A stretch of DNA of 64,000 bases from Aradus depressus (GCA_963662175.1 OY759214.1:14818001-14882000); one strand, 5' to 3'. Shown: positions 20,525 to 32,280, counted from the first letter of the stretch. Notes: a model not told the origin generated them from the sequence alone. Numbers and translations: made by a program.

Positions 20525-22556
20525 TTTTTTTATTTTTTTTTTTTTTATGGCATATCAACCACAAGGGTCATTGATGCCTTGCTGTTCAAATAAGTAAGAG
20601 ATCCCGCACAGAAACTGGGGGCGAACGGAGGGGGGACCCCGCACAGGACCCCGGGGCACCCAGTGAGCGTCCCAACCAGGCCAGGGGACAAGCAACGGCA
20701 CAACTGGGCGTCTCTCTTTAGGCATTGGGCTTAGGCCCCGGTGTAGCTAGGCCTGTTAGAGAGGGTGTGCTTGTATGTGGCACCGACCACACCCTCCAAG
20801 CCCGGGACTATATCAGTCCAGAGATCCCAGTGGAGCCGACCAAGCGCCCCAGCCCAGCCACCGCCCGCACACCGAGACACCCCAGGGGCCCCACACAAGG
20901 CCCCGCCCCCGCCACCCCCCCGTCCCCAGAGGGATCCCAGACGTAAGGGAACTGCGTTATCAGCTATTCTTCGGTCATTGATCTATAGAGTGGGACAGGC
21001 AATTTGGAGAGAAACTATGAATTACTGGGTGCTATAGATTAGTGGGACATTATGCAAAGAAACCGGGGGGTGTAGTAAAGTTGGAGCGGGTATTTGTTAT
21101 ATTTCTGTGATGAGTCGAGATTGGCGTAGGAACCTGATTACCAAGTGAATAACTGAGGCGTCGTCACCCAGCGATTCACAAAGTATTACTGGAAGATCTA
21201 GTACCTCTCTTAGCCTCTCGTACCTTCTACATTCGGTGAGCAGATGTTGTACGGTGAGCGGGGTTCCACAAGTGGTACAGTCCAGTGGAGGACTGCGGCT
21301 CATGAGGTGACTGTGAGTCAGACGGGTGTGTCCAACCCTCAGTCTGGTCAGAACAACTTCCTCTCGTCGGGCTGTTCTCGAAGAAGTTTCCCAAGCTCGG
21401 ACTGAGGACTTTATCGTTCTTAACTTGTTGTCCCTTAACTTCAACCATTGCTGCTCCCAGTCGCTCCATACTGCTTGCTTGAACGAAGCACGAAGGTCCG
21501 AGGCTAATATTCCATTACATGGTTGCCCTTCTGTAGTGGCAGCCCTTGCCAGTTTGTCAGCTCGGAGAGCCAGGAGGATCTCGTTGACAATTGGATTGGG
21601 GGAGAAAGCATCTTGCAGCGATAGAAGAGAGCTGAGGGAGTCCGTGCAGATTAGGGTCTTTGGTTGTTCCGTCATCACTACCATCAGAGCTTTGTGGATA
21701 GCCAATAGCTCAGCAGTACAAACACCGCTCACCGACGGAAGGGAGAATTTGTAAGAGCGGCCTTCGACGTATATCCCGGATCCTACGCCTCTCTCCGTTT
21801 TAGATCCGTCCGTAAAAACCAGACAGCATGGTTTCAAGTGTTCTATGGTTTTTCTGTATTCGTTTTCGTATATACAAGGATGTGTGTCGCTTTTAAGAAA
21901 TTTGGTATGTTTGAGATTAATTTTTGGAGGAGACAGGATCCAGGGTTCTATTACAGAGGGGAGACAGGGTATTGGATTCGGTAGGTGAAGCTGATATTTT
22001 TGGAGGAGTTGGATGTTTCTGTAACTGAAGGAGTCTGGTGCTTCGTTTTCTATTTCTACAGTTTGGGCTAGAAGTTTTTGAATTGGATTAAATGGGTGGG
22101 ATATTATTCTGGATATATATGAAAAGAAAAGCTGATCTCTTCTATGAGAGAGGGGAAGCAGTCCTGATTCAGCGTGGATACTAGGGATGGGGCTAGATCG
22201 GAAGGCACCTGTTGCGAGGCAAATTCCGCTATTCTGTACACTATTTATTATATTGATTGTATTTGGTTTGGCCGATTCATATACAATGCTGCCATAGTCG
22301 AGGATGGGGAGAATGAGGGCTTTATATAACCTAAGCATAGTGTTTCTGTCGGCTCCCCACTGGGTGTTGCAGAGTGTTTTTAGGACGTTCATGGCTTTGG
22401 AGCACTTATTTTTGATGTACTTTAGGTGAGGCGCCCAGGTCAGCTTAGAATCGAATATTAGTCCTAAAAATTTGTATTGGCCTGAGTTGTCCTTAGGTGC
22501 TTTACATACCTCTGCCGGGGTCTTTATCTTTGTCTTAGTTATTTTGATTGTCTAAT
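20525..22556 (-). mobile_element. 5'-truncated I/Jockey-superfamily LINE with RNase H domain
   Basis: On the minus strand the element ends in an A tail (T run at about 20527-20546). Before it lies a GC-rich 3' UTR of about 550 bp containing CAAGGCATCAATGACCCTTG. The coding part at 21097-22553 covers the end of the RT and a ribonuclease H domain. The upstream limit is an in-frame TAG at about 22554, where recognisable coding stops, consistent with 5' truncation. No target-site duplication was found. Confidence 0.82.
21097..22553 (-). pseudogene. RT thumb plus RNase H and Cys/His C-terminus of a LINE ORF2
   Basis: About 485 codons are open. The start, upstream of the first ATG, reads YKFLGLIFDSKLTWAPHLKY, and LYKALILPILDYGS follows: RT thumb. 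The RNase H core follows, with LVFTDGSKTERGVGSGIYVE (first Asp), CTAELLAIHKAL (Glu) and LICTDSLSSLLSL (second Asp). The C-terminus carries CTTCGTPLTVQHLLTECRRY, a CCHC-like knuckle typical of this group. Endonuclease, ORF1 and the catalytic YADD part of RT are gone. The long open frame suggests the insertion is fairly young. Confidence 0.88.
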
Positions 22557-22710
22557 TTGCGAGTAGTTAGATACATAAGATAACCAGAGGAGGCTTCAAT
22601 TAAACCACAAATTGAGGGGAGTGAAACTTCTAGTTTATTCTTCTATTTAAAAAATGTATTACAAGAGATCTCAACTTCGCCTTAACCACAAACTGAGTAT
22701 CTAAAAGTGA

Positions 22711-22995
22711 ACATATGGCGTTCAGCTCTGAGGTTATGCTAAACCACCTCATATCAAAAGAATTCAAACCAAAACAAAATCGAGCAATGTCCTACGTTTC
22801 GGACATAACATTACACCGCGATCTCAACATACCATTCTTACAAGGTGGAAGCAATGTCGGTTCGGTCCTTGCCGGAGAGCCCACCTAGATGACTCAAACG
22901 ACATTGGCCGCGTGACCTCCTGCCTGAAGAAGCGGTGGTGCTGACCAGCCGTCTCATCAAGTGACCCAAATGGTTTTGACATCTCTTGTGATCAT
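22711..22995 (+). pseudogene. Jockey-clade LINE remnant
   Basis: The frame gives YGVQL, a TGA where Trp is expected, then GYAKPPHIKRIQTK. After a frame change LHRDLNIPF appears, and later RHWPRDLLPEEAVVLTSR. This is the Jockey C-terminal order, broken by a stop and by indels. Confidence 0.8.
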
Positions 22996-23767
22996 TTTTT
23001 CTTATTGTGTTCTCACAGTTGAGAGTTTTTTATTAAATTGTGAAAAATATATATATATATATATATTTTAATTCATTCTGTTTAGTCTACAACGTTCATA
23101 ATGTAAACACACGGCTAATCCCTCTCTGAGTCTGATACTCAGTCCCAGTCAGTCCCCTGCTATAGTTGCCAGAGAGTGGACCTATTTTAAGTTTCTATTT
23201 ATTGCCCTATTTTACTACGGCCCTCCTCCTTTTTCGGTTTTCTTGAACTTCCTTTTGGACTTGCTATCTGCCAGTGTCCCCGTTCAGCTTTATCATCGTT
23301 CGTCCGACGAGCTTCGTTCTTCTGATCTCACCGTTCTTTGGGTTCCATCATCCTTCGAAAATCATCATTTTTGTTTGTATTTCAATATTTTCACCACACT
23401 GTTGTTGTCAACATGAAGATATTTATCATTTTATTTTTATTTTCATCTTGAGCTCACGTTAATATTTTCAGTTTTAATTACATATGGGGTATTCAAACAT
23501 TGTTTCTTACGGAACTACTTTCGTTGTACGTAGTCGATTATTTTTTAACAATATAAATGGATATATAGATACCTTTCTTTTGTTTTAAGAATTGATATTC
23601 TGTTTGTTTTTATTATAGATCCGATAATATATAATTATTATTTACCCAATCTTTTGGACATACTTTGATAAGAATTTCTTTTTAAACTCAAGTTAATTTT
23701 TAATTTTATTTTGATTAACAAGATTTATTCTTTTTTGCGTCATTGAATTATACATATACTATATATA
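22996..23767. other. Unassigned; TA microsatellite and pyrimidine-rich stretch
   Basis: A (TA)n run lies at 23047-23067. Positions 23110-23460 are less AT-rich and pyrimidine-rich, perhaps an untranslated part of a retroelement, but no motif identifies it. Confidence 0.3.
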
Positions 23768-25337
23768 CACTCGTCCACAAAAAAACTGGGACATAACAAC
23801 TGTCAGACATTACACTTACATATTTCAAAATTAAAGTCTAAGAATGTTGCCTTTCGGTGTGTATACACATTGTTGTTGTTTACAATGAGGTTAACACTGA
23901 AAGTCCTCATCCTTTGAAGAGATTTAAGAGGATTATCAAAACAAACCATAATTCAGTTTACCAGGGTGTCTCTTCTCGTTAAGATATTGTCCATAGTTTT
24001 TCTTTTCTGAGTCTGATTCTTTTTTATTTGCTTTGTTATCCATTTTAAATATTCTAAATTAATTACTTTTCATTATAAAAATGGTTCTTTCGAATGAAGA
24101 GGTGGCAAGAGCTGTTGCTCTAATTGAAGATGGGCGGAGTGTGAGATATGCAGCAGAATCTTTGGGGTATCTCGTTCATCACTCCATCGAGCAGTTGTAC
24201 GGTACAGGGAGACTGGGCAATATGGGCGCAGGCCCGGAAGTGGCCATACAAGGGCTACCAGCGAGCGTGATGACCGTTTTATTACGCTGTCAGTTCTTCG
24301 AAACCGGTTCCTGACAGCTTCAGAAGTTCGAGCTGCACTGTTAGTTACCCGGGGAGTCGCTGTTTCTGCTGAGACAGTTAGAAGACGGTTCGTAGAACAA
24401 CATTTACATGGAAGAAAACCGGCTACAGGGCCACAGCTTACCAGGGAGCATCGTGTAAGCAGGACTACATTTGCTAATCGACACATCCATTGGACTGTAC
24501 AGCAATGGGGAGCTGTACTGTTCACAGATGAGTCTCGTTTTGGTCTGTATAGTTCAGATGGCCGCGTTTATGTGAGGAGAAGACAGAATGAGCGCTTCTG
24601 TCAATGTACCATGACGGGAACTGCTCCTTTTTATAGACAGTCAATTATGGTGTGGGGTGGGATAAGTTTGGACGCCCGCACGGAGTTAACGATCATTGAA
24701 AATGGAACTATGACCGCTGCTAGGTACATTGAAGAGGTTCTTATAGAGGCAGTCATACCGTTTGCACCATTTATTGGGGATGATTTCTTATTAATGCATG
24801 ACAACGCCAGGCCTCACGTTGCTAGAGTCGTTAACCAGTACTTGGAGGATGTAGGTATCAATGTTATTGATTGGCCTGCACGTTCTCCAGACATGAACCC
24901 AATAGAACATCTATGGGACATACTAAAGAGGCGTGTCAGGAACCGCCTGCAGCCTCCAAATACTGTGCAACAGCTTCGCATTGCGTTACAACAGGAATGG
25001 GATGCTATTCCACAAAGGACCATCCAAAATCTTATTTCTTCCATGCCCCAGCGAGTTATGGCTCTTAAGAAAGCGCGAGGAGGAAATACTCGTTAATAAA
25101 TGGCAATTGAGACATAAGAAGAACTTTTTTTCCACAAAGTTGCAAAACCAGTATTTCACATTTATTATTATTATTATTATTTCTTTATTTCTATTACATA
25201 TAATTTGTATTTTTTTGACAAAATTTACATCATAACTATATTTTCTTATTGTAATACTAAGAAAAAAATGTATTGGTAAAATAAATATTCTTTATTGCTG
25301 TAAAATCTGAGTGTCCCAGTTTTTTAGTGGACGAGTG
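23768..25337 (+). mobile_element. Tc1-family DNA transposon, structurally complete
   Basis: The 26-bp terminal inverted repeats start CACTCGTCCAC and end CTGGGACA, with one mismatch between the two ends. TA dinucleotides flank both ends (23766-23767 and 25338-25339), as expected for Tc1/mariner insertion. Total length is 1570 bp, normal for the family. The interior carries one transposase gene with DD34E spacing. Confidence 0.95.
24081..25096 (+). pseudogene. Tc1-type transposase with a single frameshift
   Basis: The ATG at 24081 begins MVLSNEEVARAVALIEDG, a helix-turn-helix start. After AAESLG the reading frame shifts. The natural continuation, SRSSLHRAVVRYRETG then YGRRPGSG, lies in another frame from about 24168. 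The G run at 24164-24167 is one base short. From there the frame is open to 25096: catalytic Asp in LFTDESRFGL, second Asp in LMHDNARPH, Glu in PDMNPIEHLWD, with 34 residues between the last two (DD34E). Intact length would be about 338 residues, typical of Tc1. Only this one lesion is visible, so inactivation looks recent. Confidence 0.93.
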
Positions 25338-25600
25338 TATATATATTTTTTTTTTTTCTTATATTTCTTTTTACATTGTTCTCAGTATTATTATTATTTT
25401 GTATCCCCTTTATTTTTGTTACCCGTTTTCCTATCATGTGCTTGTCCAATAATTGAGAAGCTCCGGCGAAATTAAATTTTATTTGAGGATTTCCCTATTC
25501 AAAAGGAACAGGGTGCCTTGAATTTAACCACATTCATTTCTCTAGATCAATTTACAGAAAGCGCACAGTAAACAAACGAAAACATGGACTTAGGTGAATT
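25338..25600. other. Unassigned flank of the Tc1 element
   Basis: AT-rich sequence with no gene signal. Confidence 0.4.
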
Positions 25601-25608
25601 AAACTTAC

Positions 25609-25780
25609 GTCCAACAGAAGAGAGAGAGACGAAGGGAGCAGGATGCAAGGTTCCAGAACTGACAGAGCTGGCATCGATATTTAAATGAGTTGATGTTCTT
25701 GAAGTCTCTATACCAATGTCCTGTTGCTGGTTTGCAGGCCAGTGGCCTTTCATTTCATCTCTGCTCTCCAAGCCGATCAG
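25609..25780 (-). CDS. Candidate host-gene exon (minus strand)
   Basis: This is a non-repetitive block with balanced composition between TE sequence. On the minus strand an open frame reads ESRDEMKGHWPANQQQDIGI, ETSRTSTHLNIDASSVSSGT and LHPAPFVSLSSVG. It ends at a strong donor, GGAC|GTAAGT (25608-25603). The proposed acceptor is the AG of TCAAACAG just above 25780, with a weak pyrimidine tract. With that acceptor the exon starts in phase 0 and ends in phase 1, which does not join directly to the exon at 29267-29341. An intervening exon, another acceptor or a separate gene is needed. The Ser/Thr-rich product is not recognised. Confidence 0.35.
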
Positions 25781-26289
25781 CTGTTTGATATATAATATTG
25801 ACCAAGGTTAGCTTGCTCTTGAAACCTTTAAAGTAGCTGCCAAGATCCTCTTCGTCTCTCTTTCATATAACTTCTTTATACTTTGTATAACTGGGGAAAT
25901 AAAACAATTTATTTTGAAAACTACGAGCTATATTCCCCTAATTAAATTTTGCCAACTTTAACAGAATTGACAAATTTCTTCTACTCTAAATCTTCTGTCT
26001 CAAATGTAATTTTACCTCAAGCTTCAACAATTACTGTCTTATACCTCTCCCAGCTCACTGAAAGTTCGATTTTCTGATATTAGTTAAAAAAATAGAAGGT
26101 AGGATTAGACACGATCGATTAGAGATCCGGCCAAGTGTGTGGCACCTCCTTGCACCTCACTGAGATGAAAATAAAATAGACGGAACAAGTTCCTCTAGCG
26201 TTAGCAAAGACAGTTAACACTGGTCAATAATATTAGGTAGATAGAGTTTAAACAAACTGTTTATACAAATGGGATTGACAACATTTTTA

Positions 26290-26538
26290 TTTCCATTAAA
26301 ACTGCGGTTATTTTTTACGTCAGAAATTCGATGTTGAGTTTCTAACGAAATTTCATGATATCCAACCCCCCTGATCACAAAAAAAAGTGGGGTATGTATG
26401 TGGACACGATAACTGCCGAGAGAATGAATGTATCGACACGAAATTTTATATGTGTGTCCAGAACTCACTAGCAACAAAACCTATTGATTTTCAGCCAAAT
26501 CGACCAAAGGGAAGGGGGTGATTAGGGGAGAGGCTCAA
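26290..26538 (+). repeat. Family C repeat, 5' part, interrupted by a LINE
   Basis: It contains TCAGAAATTCGATGTTGAGT, GAATGTATCGACACGAAATT and CAGCCAAATCGACCAAAGGG. The element resumes at 26930 after the LINE insertion. Confidence 0.85.
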
Positions 26539-26929
26539 ATCAGCTACTGTGGGGATGGAAAGTACTTAGAAAGATTTATGGACCTGTTTCCAAGAACGGT
26601 AGATGGCGTTTCCGGTAGAACAGAGAATTGAGAGACCTCTACGGGGAGTCCGACCTGGCGACGGTGATCAAGCAGGCGAGATTACGTTGGTTGGGCCACG
26701 TAGAGAGAATGGAAGGAGGAAGACTCCCTAAACAGGCCCTCTGCGGTAGGCCAGGCGGTGCCAGGAGGAGAGGAAGACCGAGACTCCGTTGGCTGGACGA
26801 CGTCGAGGCGGACCTCCGAGTGTTGGGCATCAGAGGATGGAGGGAGGTTTTAGATCGAGACGAATGGAGGAGGATTGTGACGGAGGCCCGGGTTCTTTCA
26901 GGACCATAGCGCCGCAGAAAGAACAAGAA
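26539..26929 (+). mobile_element. Second copy of the 3172-type LINE, C-terminal 390 bp only
   Basis: Flanked by the 10-bp duplication AGAGGCTCAA (26529-26538 and 26929-26938), so it landed in a family C repeat. The frame reads WKVLRKIYGPVSKNGRWRFR, a TAG stop, then NRELRDLYG, RLRWLGHVERMEGG, RRRGRPRLRWLDDVEADL and WRRIVTEARVLSGP. This matches the tail of the copy at 3172-4361, with the stop replacing a Thr codon. Confidence 0.88.
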
Positions 26930-27255
26930 GAGGCTCAATACAAAAACCCCAATAACTGCCGATGTAATCAAAGTATCGTCATGAAATTTCATATTTAAAT
27001 TCAAAACCCGATAAGGGCGGCACCTATTAATTTCCAGCGAAATCTTTCGATGGGAAGGGGGGTTTAGGGGGGGAAGGGGCTCAACTCAAAAACCCTAATA
27101 ACTTTCAATGTAATAAATTTATCAACACAAAATGTAGTATGAGGATTCAAGTATTGATTTTAAGACTGGTCTACTAGTTTTGGAAGGGAAGCGAAAAGTT
27201 AATTGATTAATTCGTTCTGGGGAAGTTCATTGCCGATGATTCACCGAAGACTTTT
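26930..27255 (+). repeat. Family C repeat, 3' part
   Basis: It continues the copy from 26290 with CCCAATAACTGCCGATGTAA, a second G-rich module and the terminal GCCGATGATTCACCGAAGAC. Confidence 0.85.
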
Positions 27256-27500
27256 TTACTTACCTATACCTTTACTATAAGGTAATCGTGAAAAAAAAAT
27301 CGAGCTCGAGTTTTCAATTCACGTTTCAAGGTCCCTTGTACACGGTTTGACCATTTATTCACCCCATTGTACTTCAGTTTTTCAGTTTGAATATCAGATT
27401 TTACATGCCTTAACATGAAACTTCAGGGACTAAATCATTCTTTGACTAAATAAACCCATTTACAAGATACAATCATAAACCCGAATATTGATGATTTCAT
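27256..27500 (+). repeat. Family D repeat, 5' part
   Basis: It begins right after a family C end: a TTTACTATAAGGTAATCGTG-like start, CGAGCTCGAGTTTTCAATTC and ACGTTTCAAGGTCCCTTG, the opening blocks of family D. Confidence 0.6.
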
Positions 27501-27666
27501 CAAAAATCTCTAAATAAAGTTGTAAATAAATTTGAAAGGCACATTACTACCTCATTTCAAAATGGTATTGCATCACAAGTAGTTTATTAATAGATAATAA
27601 CAATTTAAGAATGACTCTTAGAAGGGATTAACTATTTTTTTAGTTCAAAATACCTATTTGTAATAG

Positions 27667-27960
27667 GTGGGTTCGAAACCCGACCGAGGCCCTTAGTTTA
27701 TTTTATCTGGGAGGTAAAATAAACTTAAGCATGCCGTCCTTCAGATGGGACGTTAAGCGATGGTCCCGAGCCTGTACGATGTCAGGTACTCGTTAAAGAA
27801 CCCTGCCCATAAAAATTTAGGGTAGGCAAAATTTAGGACTCCCACAGTAGAGTCGTGCTCATGTCCACCAGAGTGACAACAGAGCGCTCTGATAGTAGGC
27901 GATATGACCTCGTAGTTAAAGCCCGGGCATGAGTCATAAAATCTAACCTAACCTAACCTT
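27667..27960 (+). mobile_element. SINE-A copy lacking the A box
   Basis: It starts at GGTGGGTTCGAAACCCGACC and continues through GGATGGGACGTTAAGCG, the GTAGGCGATATGACCTCGTA block and the tail CATGAGTCATAAAATCTAAC. Confidence 0.88.
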
Positions 27961-28560
27961 TTTGTAATAACCCCAAATTGAATTTACGTACAATTGTTAC
28001 CAAACAAGGGGCCTTATGGCTCCATAGACCATCTTCCCTGCCTCGCAATGTTAGGTCGATCAATCAAATTGTTTTTCAATGACTCTATAATCTTCAATAT
28101 ATTATCTCCAGGTGAAGAGGGAAAAATCTCTTTATCGAGAAAAAACACAAGAGAAGAGGGAATTTTGTAATTTGGCAAGGAAGGGAGGAGGGGAAAAAAA
28201 ACATAAAAAATACCTAACTGAAAAATATGCTAACATTTCTCATCAATACTTTTCAACAAAATAAATTAATTATTTTACTTGCCAGGGTTTTGACATAGCT
28301 GTCAAATTGTTTTTCATAAAACATCTATTCAAATTTTTGTATACATATTGCTAACTATGTCTCTATAACTACATATATTTTGGAATAATAAAAGTGGCCA
28401 TTCAACTAGTAAGAACAAAATTTTAAGGGCTAAATGTCGAAATACTTTACGAAAAGCTATTGTCACAAGTTAAAAAGTATAGCATCATTTTAAAATAAAT
28501 TCGCTGGATGAATTTCATGTTTTTTACCAGCAAAATGTATATAAAAAAATCAATATTGAT
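27961..28560. other. Unassigned AT-rich stretch
   Basis: No gene or family recognised. Confidence 0.4.
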
Positions 28561-28564
28561 ATGT

Positions 28565-29172
28565 TTTTATTTCCCCAGGTATGCTTAGTATAGGGGAAGT
28601 TATGTAATCGATCAAAAATTCGATGTTGAGTTTGCAACGGAATTTCATATTTTCTAACTTCTAGATTCCAATTATGAAAAAAAATTCTATCCGTCTGGGC
28701 ATGTGAACACGATAACTCTAGGTAGAATGAATGTATCGACACGAAATTCTATATGTGAATTCAAAATCTCATAAGGACGACATTTATTAATTTTCAACAG
28801 AATCGGTAGAAAAGAAGGGGGGAATCAGAGGGGGCTCAACTCAAAAAACCCAATAAATGCAGATGTAATGAATGTATCAAAATGAAATTTCATATTAAAA
28901 GTCAAAACCCAACGAGGACATAACCTGAGAATTTCAGTGATATTGGCTGAAGGTAAGGGGGGATTCAGGGGTTGAGGCTCAATTTAAAAACCAATGATGC
29001 AATGAATTTATCGGCACAAAATTTAGTATGAGGATTTAGGAGCCCCTATGTAAGTAACTAACTGTTGAATATTAGCCCAACGGTCAACTGGTTTTGGAGA
29101 GGGAGCGAAAAGTTAGTTGATTAATTCGTTCTGGGGAAGTACATTGCCGATGATTCACCGACGACTTATTTT
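28565..29172 (+). repeat. Family C repeat, near full-length reference copy
   Basis: It starts TTCCCCAGGTATGCTTAGTA, with AGTTATGTAATCGATC and TTGAGTTTGCAACGG. Three modules follow, each having a CATAAGGACGAC-like block, a TTTTCA-G-GAATCGG-like block, a G-rich block and a CAATGAATGTATCG-like block. It ends GATTCACCGACGACTTA. About 600 bp and non-coding, with internal modular repetition. Confidence 0.85.
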
Positions 29173-29266
29173 TTTTGACAACTTCATAACATATTTGTAG
29201 CTTTCATTGCTAAAGAAGTAAATAGTTAACATTAATATATATTATTAATAATCATATTTCACTTAC

Positions 29267-29341
29267 CCTGTCCGTAAGTAACAGCCTTCACATGAATGAC
29301 TCGACCTGTCTTAGTGATGTCAAGTTTGATAATTGAATCAG
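29267..29341 (-). CDS. Host-gene exon with clear splice sites (minus strand)
   Basis: Between an acceptor (ATGACCAG|CT) and a strong donor (ACAGG|GTAAGTG), the 75-bp minus-strand block reads, after a 2-nt split codon, DSIIKLDITKTGRVIHVKAV and TYGQ, then one nt. The composition is not repeat-like and the other frames are closed. It starts and ends in phase 1, so it can follow the exon at 45320-45388 directly (T|CT = Ser). The protein family is not recognised. As a symmetric exon it could also be skipped. Confidence 0.6.
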
Positions 29342-30250
29342 CTGGTCATTTTTATTATAATCCTAAAAATGATTGATCCTAAAAGAGATGTTATTTTTAA
29401 TACTTTCTTTTATTTACTTTTTCTTTGAATATAATTTTTTGAAATTACATACAGCTATAAAACTATAAGTTGTATCATAGATTTGTGATGATGGGTTCCA
29501 ATTTATATATTTTTTGAATATAGTATTCTACTCTGCATAAAGGTAACGGATACTCAGAATGAAGGAAGCTATCTCTGTATATGCTGGAGTGCCAATCAGG
29601 ACTCTCACCGCTCACAGGCCCATATCCAAGGAGTCATAACCTCAATAATTAATGAGAATAAAGCGCTTGTATTATAAAAAAAAAACAAAAAAAAAAACAT
29701 ATATATATGTATATATCATTTATATTAAAAACACTTGTATCTTTAACTAGATGCCCCATTAGTATTTTTGCAAAAAATATTTAATTTTTTTATTTAAATA
29801 TTTCTGGTGCTGGATTTTGCAAAATCAATCAGGAGGCTCTATGTTTGAAATCGATAGATCAAACGGTTCCGGAGACACAGGACTTTCGGAGGGACAACCG
29901 AGTGACATATTAAGGGTTGGAGAATAGGAACCCTAAAAAAAGTTCTTGTGAAGGGCTACACCCCACAGTTGACTCGGGATCACAGGATACGGGAATGAGG
30001 CTTTGCAAGATAACATCTCCTCTTCCCCGACTAGGAAAAGGGAAAGAACACTTTAACAGCTTGGGATAATTCCTGTATGATGTAATCTTTCTGGTTAAAA
30101 TGTCTAAGCTTAATCGGATTTTCTTCGGCTTCTTTTTGTTTAGCTGGGATTGCAGTTTCCACAGCTTCAAGAACAATAGGGCTAACCGACTAAAAGAAGT
30201 CGAGGTAGATCTTAGTCAAAAAAAAAATATATATATATATTTTCCTCTGT
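29342..30250. other. Unassigned; one A-rich retroelement-like end
   Basis: An A-rich run at 29676-29697 follows AATAAAGCGCTTG and may mark a retroposed 3' end. At 29910-30176 an open minus-strand frame of 88 residues has no recognised motif. No gene is called. Confidence 0.3.
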
Positions 30251-30251
30251 T

Positions 30252-30595
30252 CTCGTGATTGTCCATGTTTCAGAACCGTAAGTTAACATTGGATGAATCA
30301 AGGTTTTGTAGAGTTCCAGCTTCGTTGCTCTAGAAAGCAAGTTACTTCTAGCTCAAGATCGCGGGTTCAAAACCTACTTTACTACCTGACATCGCACAGA
30401 CCAAGGTTCTTTAAGGATGGCGTGCTGACGTTTTTACCCCCCAGATAAAAACCTAAGGGCCTCGGACGGGTTTTGAACCCGCGATCTTGAGCTCAGAAGT
30501 AACTTGCTTTCTAGAGCAACAAACTGGAACTTCTGGAACTCTACAAAACCTTGATTCATCCAGTTTTAACTTTCGGTTCTGAGACATGGACAATC
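30252..30595. repeat. Inverted repeat made from LINE RT thumb and SINE-A head sequence
   Basis: The left arm (about 30252-30372, minus sense) and right arm (about 30484-30600, plus sense) both encode ELYKTLIHP.LT.GSETWTIT, the RT thumb of the 3172-type LINE. They are joined to a SINE-A head with its GAGCTCAAGATCGCGGGTT-like sequence. The centre (30388-30480) is SINE-A on the minus strand. Confidence 0.8.
30372..30515 (-). mobile_element. SINE-A fragment (head and first half)
   Basis: Minus-strand GAGCTCAAGATCGCGGGTTC, then AAAACCCGTCCGAGGCCC and the TTTATCTGGGGGGT-like block. The A-box end has been replaced by LINE sequence. Confidence 0.7.
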
Positions 30596-30613
30596 ACAAA
30601 GACCAGGACAGGA

Positions 30614-30833
30614 TACAGGAGGTGAAAAAACCTTGAGCACGCCGTCCTTCGGATGAGACGTTAAACGATGGTCCCAAGCTTGTAGGATGTAAGGTGATCG
30701 TTAAAGACATCTACCCTGGTTGATTAAATTTGGGTTGGCAATTTAGGACTCCCACGGTAGAGTTGGACACACGTTCACCATGCTCTCTAGTTGTAGATGA
30801 AAGCCCGGGCATGAGTCACAATTATTAACTTTT
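30614..30833 (+). mobile_element. SINE-A copy, 5' truncated
   Basis: GAGCACGCCGTCCTTCGGAT, CATCTACCCTGG and GCCCGGGCATGAGTCACAAT are the SINE-A middle and tail. It is oriented opposite to the fragment at 30372. Confidence 0.8.
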
Positions 30834-30834
30834 C

Positions 30835-31205
30835 CAGGGGAAGTTATATGATCGGTCAGAAATTCGATGTTGAGTTTTCATCGGAATTTCATGTTTTCGG
30901 ACCCCCGAATACAAAAATTAAAAGAAAATTTGTCTATCTGTCTACGCATGTGTCTGTGAACACGACAACTCCCGACTAAATGAATATTTGAAATCAGTGT
31001 CCAGGACCATAAAGACGACACCTATTGAATTTCAGCCAAAGAGCACAGATATCCCCAATAACTGCCGCTGTAATAAATATATCGGCATGAAATTTAGTGT
31101 AATGATTCAGAATATTCCCTATATAAGACACCTGTTGATTTTGAATGAAAACTTTGTTGTTAATGCGAGCTGGGGAAGTACATTGTCGGTGATTCACCGA
31201 ACACA
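30835..31205 (+). repeat. Family C repeat with middle deletion
   Basis: It starts GGGGAAGTTATATGATCGGT, passes through GAACACGACAACTCCCG and ends AAGTACATTGTCGGTGATTC. It is shorter than the reference copy because a middle module is lost. Confidence 0.8.
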
Positions 31206-32280
31206 TATTTATGCCCCGAATTTCCTTGATAACTCAAAATGAACAAATATACATCGTATGTAGGAAGGTATATAGGAGTTTATTAGGTAGGTATATTAGA
31301 AAGGTAAATAAAAAATATTATTTCAATTTATAATTTATATTATACATAGTCACAAAAATATAAGCACAGAAAGAGATGAATATGATACAATTTTCAAAAT
31401 GATGTTTATAGACACAGCTGGGAAGAGACTACTTCAGAAGAAGGTAAAGAAACATTTATATTCAAACTGCATAAAGATATGTAATCAGAATGTATCTAAT
31501 TTTTAAAATATAAATGACATATTAATTATTGTATTTTAAAACTATAAAGGTAGATATATATTTCAATTCTGGGGCTGTAATAATATTATCCAGGCTTAAC
31601 AATATAATTCAAGAAAATAAATTTACAAGAGTTTTATTTCAGCACTTATTTCTCAGGCCATTCTCTAGTGCTAACAGTTAATACAATCACGAAAAATAAG
31701 TACTTAGGATTACTTTTATTTTTTTATAGATTCTAATAAATTATACAATATAATATTATAAAATAAACAGCTTCAAAATTGTATTTTGTTTATTTCCAGA
31801 GAGAGATAGAGAATAAGTTGATTACATATTTTAAATTAATGAATTTTTCACATAAATATTATCAAAATGTCGCTAAAAGTATCGAAACTATTTATTACAT
31901 GTTGTCAACTGTTTTGAATATTTATTTTTATTTTATTATTAATATTGTTTTCCAATTTCAGTTAATATGTTTTTATAAATAATGAAGTATTGATTGAAGT
32001 TAGAAAATTAAATTAAATATAAACTACTTTTTTGTTCTGCTAAAAAAATTCATGGAAATAATAAATAAAGATAAGCAATACCAACATATTTTATACAACA
32101 GAGACACAGCCAATGATTATTATAATTTTTTTTATTTTACAAAAGAAATTTTTTTTAAATATAAAGTTATTAGAAATTATTATTATATACACTGTAGTTC
32201 ATTGGAACAATTAAAATATACAAAAATATGTAAGAGGTTCATAGTATGGAAATGGTGAAGAAGTAGAGGTTTTCAGGATC
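31206..32280. other. Unassigned, very AT-rich
   Basis: Short frames in this stretch are low-complexity and lysine/tyrosine/phenylalanine-rich, as expected from A/T composition. No gene evidence. Confidence 0.5.

Noticed and set aside
20725..21037. Proline-rich plus-strand frames
   Set aside because: They lie in the GC-rich 3' UTR of the minus-strand LINE and have no support.
26639..27004. 121-residue minus-strand frame
   Set aside because: It is the antisense shadow of the LINE fragment coded on the plus strand.
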